Below, one piece after another: positions 36,683-45,373 of a DNA stretch of 64,000 bases (within the stretch, counting starts at the first letter, position 1; each line of letters starts with the position of its first letter). The notes under the pieces are model-generated. The model was not told the DNA's origin and ran no database searches. It saw only the letters and a list, made by a program, of their open reading frames with translations. This DNA is from Comamonadaceae bacterium UBA2121 (GTDB lineage Bacteria; Pseudomonadota; Gammaproteobacteria; Burkholderiales; Burkholderiaceae_C), in NCBI GenBank assembly GCA_002331385.1, contig DCYB01000003.1, positions 1 through 64,000 of the forward strand, given 5' to 3'. A program made the position numbers and the translations under genes.

Positions 36683-37441
36683 ATGTTGTTCGATCTGAGC
36701 GGTCAGGTGGCGTTGGTCACCGGCGGGGCCAACGGCATTGGCAAGGGGATTGCCAAGGTACTCAGCCAGGCGGGCGCCAAGGTGGTGATCGGCGATGTGG
36801 ACGAGGTCAACGGTCAGGCCACGGCGGCGGAGATCGGCGGCGCGTTCCAGGCGCTGGACGTGACGGATCAGGCACAAGTGCAATCCGTGATCGACGGCAT
36901 CGTGAAGGCGCATGGCGCGCTGGACATCCTGTGCTCCAACACCGGCATTTTTCCGCAGGCGCGGCTGGCCGACATGACCGAGGCGGACTGGGACCGCATG
37001 CAGGGCGTCAACGTGAAGGGCATGTTCTTCGTCGTGCAGGCGGCCACGCGCGTAATGGCGCAACGCGGCTATGGGCGCGTGGTGATTACCTCATCGATCA
37101 CCGGTCCGGTCACGGGCTTTCCGGGTTGGAGCCACTATGGCGCAAGCAAGGCCGCGCAACTGGGCTTCATGCGCAGCGTGGCGCTGGAGTGTGCCCGTCA
37201 GGGCATCACCGTGAACGCGGTGCAACCCGGCAACATCCTGACGGATGGGCTCAAAGCGCAGGGCGAAAAATATCTGGACCAGCAGCGCGCCATCATTCCC
37301 ACGCACACGCTGGGCACGCCCGAGGACATCGGCTATGCGGTCTGCTATCTGGCCTCGCGCGAGGCGAGTTTCGTGACCGGGCAGACCATCATCATCGACG
37401 GCGGACAGATTCTTCCCGAATCGCCCGAGGCCTTGCTCTGA
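36683..37441 (+). CDS. Short-chain dehydrogenase/reductase, FabG-like
   Basis: A 252-residue classical SDR: NAD(P)-binding TGGANGIGKG at residues 13-22, active-site YGASK preceded by the catalytic-region serine (VVITSSITG), and VNAVQPGNILTDG. It is probably a 3-oxoacyl-ACP reductase or a catabolic alcohol dehydrogenase; the substrate cannot be assigned. AGGAAAGGAAA precedes the ATG. It is followed by a strong terminator and appears monocistronic. Confidence 0.9.
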   Translation: MLFDLSGQVALVTGGANGIGKGIAKVLSQAGAKVVIGDVDEVNGQATAAEIGGAFQALDVTDQAQVQSVIDGIVKAHGALDILCSNTGIFPQARLADMTEADWDRMQGVNVKGMFFVVQAATRVMAQRGYGRVVITSSITGPVTGFPGWSHYGASKAAQLGFMRSVALECARQGITVNAVQPGNILTDGLKAQGEKYLDQQRAIIPTHTLGTPEDIGYAVCYLASREASFVTGQTIIIDGGQILPESPEALL

Positions 37442-37523
37442 GTTTCTTGCGGTGTGCAGCATCGGGACGCGGGGAATCCTCGTCCTGATCATGTGTTTTT
37501 GAGGGCGATTAGAATGCGCGGCT

Positions 37524-37547
37524 CGCCGGAATTTTCCGGCGTTTTTT
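37524..37547 (+). terminator. Rho-independent terminator after the SDR gene
   Basis: Arms CGCCGGAA and TTCCGGCG form an 8-bp stem followed by six T residues (37542-37547), 83 bp after the SDR stop. Confidence 0.85.
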
Positions 37548-37577
37548 GTCTTTCACCGCCACCGTTCCTGCCCTCCC

Positions 37578-37982
37578 ATGAGATCGCCCATCCGCATCGT
37601 CGACGTCGATCGTCTGGAGACGTGGCAACGCTATCGCGCTGGCATGTGCGACACCTGTGCGGCCAATTGCTGCACGATGCCGCTGGAAGTGCGCCTTCCG
37701 GATCTGGTGCGTTTGGGGGTGGTGGATGCGTTCGAGGCCGAGCACATCGAGCCCAAGCTGATCGCCAAGCGGTTGCTGAAGATGGGCGTGATCGACCACT
37801 TCAACCACAAGAACGCCATCTTCACCATGGCACGCCGCGCCAGCGGTGATTGCCGTTTTCTGGACGCGCAAAGCCGTCGCTGCACGGTGTACGAGACACG
37901 CCCCGAGACCTGCCGCCTGCATCCCAAGAAGGGACCCAAGCCGGGCTTTTGCGCCTATGGCCATCGGCAGCACAGCCGCTGA
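37578..37982 (+). CDS. YkgJ-family cysteine-cluster protein
   Basis: A 134-residue protein with the metal-cluster cysteine pattern of the YkgJ family: CDTCAANCC (Cys24, 27, 31, 32), then a further Cys in GDCRFLD, RRCTVYE and ETCRLHP. Members are thought to bind zinc or iron-sulfur clusters; no enzymatic role is established. It lies just after the SDR terminator and converges with the lipoprotein gene. Confidence 0.85.
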   Translation: MRSPIRIVDVDRLETWQRYRAGMCDTCAANCCTMPLEVRLPDLVRLGVVDAFEAEHIEPKLIAKRLLKMGVIDHFNHKNAIFTMARRASGDCRFLDAQSRRCTVYETRPETCRLHPKKGPKPGFCAYGHRQHSR

Positions 37983-37987
37983 AGCAT

Positions 37988-38020
37988 AAAAAAAGCGACG
38001 CTGCCCGAAGGCAGCGCCGC
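37988..38020 (-). terminator. Rho-independent terminator of the lipoprotein gene
   Basis: Read on the minus strand, the hairpin GGCGCTGCC-TTCG-GGCAGCGTC with a stable UUCG-type loop is followed by seven T residues. It lies 28 bp past the lipoprotein stop. Confidence 0.85.
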
Positions 38021-38048
38021 TGGTGTCGCTACGGTGCTGCGTGGCGTA

Positions 38049-39713
38049 TTACAGCTTGCCGCCCACAAACACGGTGTGGGTGCGCTTGCCGGTGAGCGAC
38101 AGGCCCGCTGACAACACGCGCAGCCCCGTCACGTTGCCCGCCGCATCGAACAGCGCCGCAGCCGAGCCGGATTGCGACGGGCCGGTCGCCAGTTCACACG
38201 TGATGATGTTGCCCAGCGCCACCTTGGGGTCTTGCAGATAGCCGAAGGCCTCCACGCGGTACAGGTTCTGGCCCGTGCCAAGATTGCCCAGCAGCTTGCC
38301 GACGATGAGGCAGCCGTTGCTGGTCGAGCCAGTGATGGTGCCATCGGTTTCGACCTTGAGCGATGTGGTGTGACCGCCAAAGCCCGCGCCATCCATGCGG
38401 TAGTTGCCCACGATGAGCGGCACGCTCGGCTGCTTGCCTGCGGGCAGCACATACAACGGATCGGGCAGCATGGTGAAGCCGGTCGGGTAGCCGCCCGGTT
38501 GCGCGGGATAGCTGTAGGTGCCGGTCAGGCGCGTGGCCGTGCTGGCGGTGCCAGTGCTCTCCAGCGTGGAGTCGATGAGCACGCTTTCGTAGTAGGTTCC
38601 GGTCGCGGCCTTCAGGCGGTCGAAGTACACGCCATCGCTTGCGGTGACGAAGCGGTTGGTGGTCGCGTCGTTGTTGTAGCTGATGAGGCGGCCATACAGC
38701 GCGTTGTGGTCAAAGCTGCTGTTGGTGTAGAAGAACAGGCCGCCGTCCGGCAACACCGTGCCCCACAGTGATGTGTCGCCCGCCGTGCCCGCAGGCAGGC
38801 TCAGCGTGCCCGCCCAATTGCCCGCCGCGGACAACGGCACAGGCGAAGGGGTGACGACCTGGCGCGAATCGGCCAGTCCGTTCAGCACAAAGGTGTTGTC
38901 GGTGCCCGTGGCGTTGCGCGTGAAGACCCAGATGCCGTTGGGCACGTTGGATTCGTCAAAACGCAGAATGGCCAGACCCGCTTGCTGCGTGCCGCTGGCG
39001 CCGCAAGAGGTCTCGTCGCCCGACAGTCCCATGTTGATGGAGTAGACCGGCGAATCTGCCGCGCGTGGCGTGGCGCTGCCTTGCACCTGGCAGCCACCGA
39101 CCCGGCCCGAGAGCACTCCCGTGGGCGACACCGTGAACACCCAACTGCCGCCAAACAGGCCCGAGCCACGGTAGGTGCCCGCGATGAGGTCGGCGCGACC
39201 GGGATAGTCGTTGAGCTTGCTGTAGGTGAGCTTGAACGGCGTGCTGGCACCCGTCGCCGCGATCGTGTTCGTCGCGTTGCTGTAGTTGCCGCTGATGATC
39301 GATGTCTTGCCGGTCACCTTGTCCGCCGTGGCCGTGCCGCGCAGCGACAGGGCGCTGGCGAATTTGCCGTCTTGCACAGAGAAATACGTCACGCCCGTCG
39401 CCTGCACGGATGTGACGTTCACGCTCAGGCGGCCATACAGCGCGTCGTAGCCTGAAGCGCCCGCAGCGCCGCGCGCGAGGAAGAACTCGCCGCCCTTGCC
39501 ATCCAGGCCGGGATCGATATAGCCCATCATTACGCGCTGCGAAGCGCCGGAGCCGACCACGCCTTCCCAGATGCCTCCGGGATATTGCTGCGTGCCGGGA
39601 ATGGGGCCGGTGTCGCCGTCATCGGAGCCACCACCACCGCAGGACGCGAGCAGTGCGGAACTCAGCACCAGGGCGAGCCAACGAAGGGAAGGGGTTTTGC
39701 GCGGATCAGTCAT
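38049..39713 (-). CDS. Putative lipoprotein with duplicated domain, function unknown
   Basis: A 554-residue exported protein. The N-terminus has a lipobox (LLASC, lipidated Cys25) followed by a Gly/Ser/Asp-rich linker. The mature part reads as two related units of roughly 220-250 residues: the first has ALYGRLSVNV, GTYRGSGLFGG and GRVGGCQVQG; the second has ALYGRLISYN, GNYRMDGAGFGG and STSNGCLIVG in the same order. Each unit has two cysteines that could form a disulfide. I do not recognise the family. It lies downstream of the cellulose operon on the same strand but ends at its own terminator; a link to cellulose is only suggested by position. Confidence 0.8.
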   Translation of the reverse strand: MTDPRKTPSLRWLALVLSSALLASCGGGGSDDGDTGPIPGTQQYPGGIWEGVVGSGASQRVMMGYIDPGLDGKGGEFFLARGAAGASGYDALYGRLSVNVTSVQATGVTYFSVQDGKFASALSLRGTATADKVTGKTSIISGNYSNATNTIAATGASTPFKLTYSKLNDYPGRADLIAGTYRGSGLFGGSWVFTVSPTGVLSGRVGGCQVQGSATPRAADSPVYSINMGLSGDETSCGASGTQQAGLAILRFDESNVPNGIWVFTRNATGTDNTFVLNGLADSRQVVTPSPVPLSAAGNWAGTLSLPAGTAGDTSLWGTVLPDGGLFFYTNSSFDHNALYGRLISYNNDATTNRFVTASDGVYFDRLKAATGTYYESVLIDSTLESTGTASTATRLTGTYSYPAQPGGYPTGFTMLPDPLYVLPAGKQPSVPLIVGNYRMDGAGFGGHTTSLKVETDGTITGSTSNGCLIVGKLLGNLGTGQNLYRVEAFGYLQDPKVALGNIITCELATGPSQSGSAAALFDAAGNVTGLRVLSAGLSLTGKRTHTVFVGGKL

Positions 39714-39760
39714 GTAGGTTCAGACCTGGAAAAATTCAAAAATACGGAGTGCGCACGCGC

Positions 39761-42700
39761 TCAGAACTGGTAGGGCGACTTGAGCGGGCTGACCGGCAGC
39801 GACGCCTTGCCGTTATAGGGCTGCAGCGCGTAACGCACGTAAATACCGCCCGAGAACTGGCGATAGTCACGCGCGTTGTCGAGCGACAGTTGGCCACCCA
39901 CGAACAGTTGCGGATGCATCTGGTACTCCATGGCCATGCCCAGGCGGTAACCGACGCCCGTCTTGCTCTGGCCCGGATAGATGGCGTTGGCGCTGCCCCC
40001 GCCCGAGCCAAAGGCTTCGGCATCGCTGGCAGCTTGCGCCGCAGCCGACTGGCGCGCGGTGCTGTTGGGGAAGTACGCGGCAGAGTCTTCCTTGAAGTAC
40101 TGCACGCCCAGCGCACCGTTGACCTGATAGCTCAGGCGACCGCTGCGCTGTGTCCAGTCAAACGGCACGCTGGCGCTCAGGAACTGCTGCGGGCTGAAGT
40201 AGCCACCGTGGCCGTAGGTGAAGTAACGCAGGTTGCGGTTGTAGCTCAGGCCGGTCACGTTCATGCCGGCGGTGAACTGCGAATCGTTGTTGCGGTACAC
40301 ATGCCAGTACATGCCACCGCCCACTTCCACCTTGTAGTTGGACTTCACGTTGTGGCCTTGCAGCGCATGGGCCGAACCGCTGGCGTAAACGCCAAAATCG
40401 CCGTCCTCCCAGCCCAGCCCCAGCTTACCGCCGGTAGCGGATACGCCGCCCCACTTTTCTCCCGTGCGCGCATCGCGTGCGCCGGAGAACGACAGCACGC
40501 TGTCAGTGACGGGACGACGCGACAACTCGCCGGTGACGCTGGCGCGCTCGCCGATACCGAGGCGGTATTTCACGCCGCCCATGAAATCCGTCTGGTTGAA
40601 GCCCAGCGGCAGCGTGCCGATGTCGGCGGCGAAATTGGCGGTTTCGTAGCCCACGCCGATACCCACGCCACTGTCGTTTTGCGAGCCCGGCGAGCGGGTC
40701 GGCATGTCCAGCGCCGTGACCGGGCCGCTGCCAAAACGGCTGAGCGTGCCATAGGACAGATCGGGCGTGCCCGCACTCACGCCGGTCGGCGTCACGCGCA
40801 CAGACATCGTGCCGTCGCCTGCGGGGAATCTGACTTCCACCGGGGCCTGAATGTCGCCCATCTTGCTCATGCCGGACTCGCCCTGGCGCACGCGCCCGAT
40901 CACGCCGACGGAGATCGTCGCCGCCCGCTGCTGCTGCAACTCGGACAGCTCATCGAGCGCCGTGCGCGGGCGCTGATCGGCACCGGGCGTTGGCACGTTC
41001 GATGCTGTCGCCCAAGCGTTGGGATGCGTGCCCACGGTGGCAGGCGCGGCATAGGCAGGCTGCGCGGCGTATCCCGGATAGCCCGCGTAACCCGCAGGCG
41101 CTGGCACATAGCCCTGCGGCTGCGCAGCCGAGATAGGGGCCATGTAGCCGGAGGCAGCACCCGCCTGCGCCACGGGCGTCGCGGCGGGCAATGCGGCATC
41201 TGAGCCAGGCATGGCACCCGTGCGGCGTGTGGACGCCGGTGCGCTTGCACTGCGCGGCGTGACCACACGGCTGGTGGAGGTCACCGGTGCGGGCGTGATC
41301 GGGCGGCCCGCCGTCGTGTTCGCGGGCAAGCCCGAGTCGTAATACGTTGCCGGTGTCGCCGGGCCTTGTGCCACCATCGTGGGGTTGGGCATGTAGGCCA
41401 CGCCCGCCGGATTCGGAATGAACGGCTGTGGGCCACCGGCATAGGGGTATTGCGCGGGATATTGCCCTGCCGCTGCGGGCATGGCGTTGTATTGCCCCGG
41501 CAGCGCGGTGGTGCGCGCTGCGGCGGCGGGGAACACCATGCCGCTGCTGCCCGCATTCCAGCCCCCTGCCGCCTGCGAGCCCGCCGGGCGGAACGGATTG
41601 CCGCCGGGCGCTCCCGGGGCTCCGGGGGCTGCGCCCGCACCCGCTGCGCCGCCCATCCATGCTGAAGGACGGCCCTGTTCGGCGCGCACGGCGGCGGCGA
41701 AGTATTCGCTGGCCTTGCTGGTCTGGCCCTTGGCGCGGTAGAGGCGACCCGCGGCGGTGAGCACTTCCGGATCGTTCTTGGTCAACTGCAGCGCGGTCGC
41801 CAGTGCCGACTCGGCATAGTTGTAGTCCTTGGCTGCGGTGGCCGCTGCAATCGCCGGAACGATGAGCTTGAGATTGCGCGGATCGCGCTCCAGCAGGCCG
41901 TGGTACAGCGACAGCGCCTTCACGCCATCGCCATGATCGGTGTACAGACGCGCGAGCACGCCAATCACGTCCGGGTCGTTCGGTCGCTCGGCCAGCAGCG
42001 GTGCCAGCATGTCGTAGGCCGAGGCCAGATCGCCGCTTTGGCGCAGCGCATCGGCCTGGCGCAGGATGTAGCCCGCGCGCAAGTCGTCGAACGAGCGCCG
42101 CTCCTGCGCCGACATCGGCACTTCCTGCAATTGGCGCAGTACGCCGGCCAGTTCTACGTCCTGCTGCGTCTTCAGCAGCGCCGCCGCGTATTGCAGTCGC
42201 AGGCCGGTGCTGGGTTGCGGCATGCGCGCCAGCATCTGGCGCACCATGCCGAGCGCGCGATTCGGGTCGCCCGCATCAGCATAAGCCAGTGCAACCGTGC
42301 CGAGCAATTCGGCGTCCTGCCCCACGAATGGCTCGGTCTGCGACAGCACCGTCATGGCCTTTTGCGTATGGCCCTGCTTGCCCAGTCTGGCAGCGGTATC
42401 GGCCTGCACGTGCACCCACACGCGGCGCTGCAGCGTGGCGATGTCGCGTGTGCGGTTCTTTTCGGGAATGCGGTCCAGCGTCTCCATGGCACCGGCCCAG
42501 TCGCCCGATTCGGATGCCAGCAGCGCGCTGGCGTACAGGGCCTCGGGCATGTTGGGGTTGGACACCAGCAGTCCATCCATGACGCCGCGCGCTTCACGCG
42601 TTGCGCCCAGGCGCAGATACAGCCGCGCCAGATCGAGGCGCACCCACGCATTGCCGGGATCGCTCAGCAGCGCGTCCTCCAGCGCCACACGCGCCGCGTT

Positions 42701-44149
42701 GTCGTCGCCGCGCTCCATGGCCTCGCGCGCCTGGCCCATGGCCTGCGTGGCGCGCAGACGGCCCAGCGACCCAACCTTCTCCTGCTGCTCGGGCGTGAGC
42801 TTTTCCACCAACTTGAGCGCATCACCCGCCTTGCCTGTTTGCGCCAGCACACTCGCCAGACCGCGAATGGCATCCGGGTTGTCCTGTTGGCGTGCCAGCA
42901 CTCGGCGGTATGCGGCCTCGGCTGCATCCAGCTGGCCTTGCTCGGAGAGCACGTCGGCCAACGTGCTTTCGGCGGTGATTTCCTTGGCGTCGATCTTGAT
43001 CGCCTGCTCCAGCATCTGGCGCGCGCTGGGCAGATCGCCCGCCTTCTGCGCATCTCCCGCCTGTTGCACCAGCGACCAGTAGGTGGCGCTGCTCAGGGCC
43101 TGCTTCCAGCGGCCCGCCGCACCTTGCCGGGATGCGCGCTCCAGATAGTCGCGCGCCTGCACGAATTCTTCCTGGCGCAGACGCACCAACCCCATGCCGC
43201 CCAGCGCATCGCCATCGTTGGCACGCGCTTCGAGCACGCTGCGGAAATCGGCCTCTGCCGCTTCCAGATCGCCATCGTCCAGCGCCTTGAAACCTTCCAC
43301 GCTGCGCAGGCGCAGCGGATCGCGTGCAGCAGCGGCGGCCACCTGCGTGGCGCGCTGGCGCGATTCGATCTCGCGCAGCCTTGCCTGCATGGCCTGATCG
43401 TCGGGGTTGACGCGCAAGTAGGCCTGATACATCGGAATGTCCGCCGCACGGCCACCGCCCATCCACGCCAGCGCCTTGCGCCAGCTCTCGATGGCCGACT
43501 TGCCTACCGTGGCGTTACCGGCCAGACGCGACAATTGCGAAATGCCCTCGCGGCGCGTGGACTCACGGTAAGTGAGGTGCTGCGCGAGCGCGAGCGAGAT
43601 CTTCGCGTCGTCCGGCGCCTCGCGCGCAAGGCGTTCCAGTCCCTTGCGTGCCTCCTCCCAACCGGCGCTCGTGCCTCCCAGCGTCTGGTAGTACTCCAGT
43701 GCCAGCGGGCCAGTGGGCGCAGCGCCGCCCAGTGCGGCCTGATAGCTGCTCACGGCCTGCTCGGTTTGCCCGGCCTGCGCTTGTGTACGCGCTTGCTGCA
43801 ACTGTGCCGCGTTGCCTTGTGTGGCCAGATCCTGCTGCAGTCGCGCCACCAATCGGTGCTGCGGGTGGGCAGAGCGCAATTGGTTCAGATACCGCTCGGC
43901 TTCTGCGCGGTTATTGGCCTGGATCTGCGCGCGCGCCATGCCGTACAGCGCGTCGGGCTGGTTCGGCTCGGAGCGCAGCAGACGCTGCCAGGTCTCAATG
44001 GCGCGCTGGCTGTCGCCGCGCGATTGCCAGTATTGGCCTTGCTCGATCAATGCCTTGGTGGCGGCGTCCTGCGCGTGTACCAGCGGGCTGCAAAGTGAGG
44101 CAATCAGTCCGAGAACAAGGGTGTGTTGGTGGCGCTTTTTCATGGACAT
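39761..44149 (-). CDS. bcsC: Cellulose export outer-membrane protein BcsC
   Basis: A 1462-residue BcsC: signal peptide (HTLVLGLIASLCSPLVHAQD), about 800 residues of TPR repeats that line the periplasmic route, a long Ala/Pro/Gly/Gln-rich linker (about 830-1090), and the C-terminal 16-strand barrel domain ending in a terminal Phe (LKSPYQF). It guides the glucan chain through the outer membrane. The start overlaps the bcsZ stop by 10 bp. It is longer than the E. coli protein mostly because of the linker. It is the last gene of the bcs operon. Confidence 0.95.
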   Translation of the reverse strand: MSMKKRHQHTLVLGLIASLCSPLVHAQDAATKALIEQGQYWQSRGDSQRAIETWQRLLRSEPNQPDALYGMARAQIQANNRAEAERYLNQLRSAHPQHRLVARLQQDLATQGNAAQLQQARTQAQAGQTEQAVSSYQAALGGAAPTGPLALEYYQTLGGTSAGWEEARKGLERLAREAPDDAKISLALAQHLTYRESTRREGISQLSRLAGNATVGKSAIESWRKALAWMGGGRAADIPMYQAYLRVNPDDQAMQARLREIESRQRATQVAAAAARDPLRLRSVEGFKALDDGDLEAAEADFRSVLEARANDGDALGGMGLVRLRQEEFVQARDYLERASRQGAAGRWKQALSSATYWSLVQQAGDAQKAGDLPSARQMLEQAIKIDAKEITAESTLADVLSEQGQLDAAEAAYRRVLARQQDNPDAIRGLASVLAQTGKAGDALKLVEKLTPEQQEKVGSLGRLRATQAMGQAREAMERGDDNAARVALEDALLSDPGNAWVRLDLARLYLRLGATREARGVMDGLLVSNPNMPEALYASALLASESGDWAGAMETLDRIPEKNRTRDIATLQRRVWVHVQADTAARLGKQGHTQKAMTVLSQTEPFVGQDAELLGTVALAYADAGDPNRALGMVRQMLARMPQPSTGLRLQYAAALLKTQQDVELAGVLRQLQEVPMSAQERRSFDDLRAGYILRQADALRQSGDLASAYDMLAPLLAERPNDPDVIGVLARLYTDHGDGVKALSLYHGLLERDPRNLKLIVPAIAAATAAKDYNYAESALATALQLTKNDPEVLTAAGRLYRAKGQTSKASEYFAAAVRAEQGRPSAWMGGAAGAGAAPGAPGAPGGNPFRPAGSQAAGGWNAGSSGMVFPAAAARTTALPGQYNAMPAAAGQYPAQYPYAGGPQPFIPNPAGVAYMPNPTMVAQGPATPATYYDSGLPANTTAGRPITPAPVTSTSRVVTPRSASAPASTRRTGAMPGSDAALPAATPVAQAGAASGYMAPISAAQPQGYVPAPAGYAGYPGYAAQPAYAAPATVGTHPNAWATASNVPTPGADQRPRTALDELSELQQQRAATISVGVIGRVRQGESGMSKMGDIQAPVEVRFPAGDGTMSVRVTPTGVSAGTPDLSYGTLSRFGSGPVTALDMPTRSPGSQNDSGVGIGVGYETANFAADIGTLPLGFNQTDFMGGVKYRLGIGERASVTGELSRRPVTDSVLSFSGARDARTGEKWGGVSATGGKLGLGWEDGDFGVYASGSAHALQGHNVKSNYKVEVGGGMYWHVYRNNDSQFTAGMNVTGLSYNRNLRYFTYGHGGYFSPQQFLSASVPFDWTQRSGRLSYQVNGALGVQYFKEDSAAYFPNSTARQSAAAQAASDAEAFGSGGGSANAIYPGQSKTGVGYRLGMAMEYQMHPQLFVGGQLSLDNARDYRQFSGGIYVRYALQPYNGKASLPVSPLKSPYQF

Positions 44150-45351
44150 GCCTTTTCCCAGCGGAGTTGCAACCTGCCGTTGGGCAGGAATTGGTATCGT
44201 TGTTCAATCCAGCCCGTACCGAAGAGGCCCAGAACCTGGTCGTAATACGGCGGCTGCGCGCCGGCCTTCGAATTCAGCAGTTGGCTGGTGACCCGGTCCT
44301 GCTGCGTTTTCAGTGATGCCTTGGCGTAACGCGCCTTCAGATAAGGCAGCAACGCGGCCGAGAATCCGACCGGGCCGATGCCCTCGGGTGCGCCCAGACG
44401 GGTCTGCACTTTTTCGGGCGGCACGAGCGAAGTGCGCAGGGCGTTCTCCATGCCGCCCAGGCGTGCCTTCAGCGTGGAGTACAACTTGTCCGTGCGCGGC
44501 GTCATGCCGGCCCACAGGTAGGTGCGAATGGCGTCGTAACTGCCAATGTCCCCCTTGACCGGATCACTCACGAAAGCGCCCTTGGTCGCGCCTTGGGGAA
44601 TGTCGTAGGCCACCCAGTCAGCAGCAAAACCCATGGGCGTGGTTTCGCTGATCATGCGCATCTGGCTGGCCAGCACCGCCGTCCATGGGCCGCCCGGATC
44701 GGCCTGCTCCAGGGCGCGCGCCAGCGGCACGGGCAGGTAGCTGGGGTTGAGCCGCCACGTGCTTTTGTCTTTCAGCACAAAGCCTTTGAGCGCGGGCAAC
44801 AGCGTCGGGCCCAAGCCGGGAATATCGACCACTTCCTGCATCGCGACTTGCGCCAGCAGGGTGCGCGCCTGCGCGTCGTAGCGCGGCTCGTTCCACACGC
44901 GGGCGGCTTCGAGCAAGGCATAGGCAAACCACAGGTTGGCGTCGGAGGCGGAGTTGGGATCGATCACGCCCCACGTCCCGTCTTCCTTGCGCCCCCATTG
45001 CCATGCCGGCATCTGCTCGCCGGGCTTGCCGCCTGAGAGGTTGGCGATGCTCCAGTTCCACAGCTTGTCGAAGCGCTCGCGGTCGCGCGCGATGAGCGCG
45101 AACAACATGGAGTACGACTGCCCTTCCGACGTGGAGTGCTGCAGGAGCGAGCTGTAGTCCACCACGCGCCCGTCCCGCTGCATGTGGCGCGCAGCGAACT
45201 GCTCCCACAACGGCCAAGCCGCTGCAGCGCGGCATGTGTCTGCAGCGGCTTCTGCCGCCTCTGCCGCCGGGGCATGCATCAGCCCCAGCGACAGCCCCGC
45301 AATGGCAAGGCATTGCAGGGGGCCCTTTCTGTGCGGTGTACCTTGCTTCAT
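44140..45351 (-). CDS. bcsZ: Endo-1,4-beta-glucanase BcsZ (GH8)
   Basis: A 403-residue periplasmic cellulase of glycoside hydrolase family 8. After a signal peptide, the general acid lies in STSEGQSYSML (Glu76), and DPNSASDANLWFAYALLEA carries further active-site residues. BcsZ trims nascent cellulose and is needed for good export. The ATG at 45351 lies 22 bp after bcsB and gives a sensible signal; an in-frame start 63 bases earlier would overlap bcsB. Confidence 0.94.
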   Translation of the reverse strand: MKQGTPHRKGPLQCLAIAGLSLGLMHAPAAEAAEAAADTCRAAAAWPLWEQFAARHMQRDGRVVDYSSLLQHSTSEGQSYSMLFALIARDRERFDKLWNWSIANLSGGKPGEQMPAWQWGRKEDGTWGVIDPNSASDANLWFAYALLEAARVWNEPRYDAQARTLLAQVAMQEVVDIPGLGPTLLPALKGFVLKDKSTWRLNPSYLPVPLARALEQADPGGPWTAVLASQMRMISETTPMGFAADWVAYDIPQGATKGAFVSDPVKGDIGSYDAIRTYLWAGMTPRTDKLYSTLKARLGGMENALRTSLVPPEKVQTRLGAPEGIGPVGFSAALLPYLKARYAKASLKTQQDRVTSQLLNSKAGAQPPYYDQVLGLFGTGWIEQRYQFLPNGRLQLRWEKACP

Positions 45352-45373
45352 CTCGCTACGCCCTTTTCCTGCG

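Noticed and set aside
41900..44098. 732-codon plus-strand frame over bcsC
   Set aside because: Antisense shadow of the TPR region of BcsC, whose codon bias in GC-rich DNA keeps the opposite frame open.
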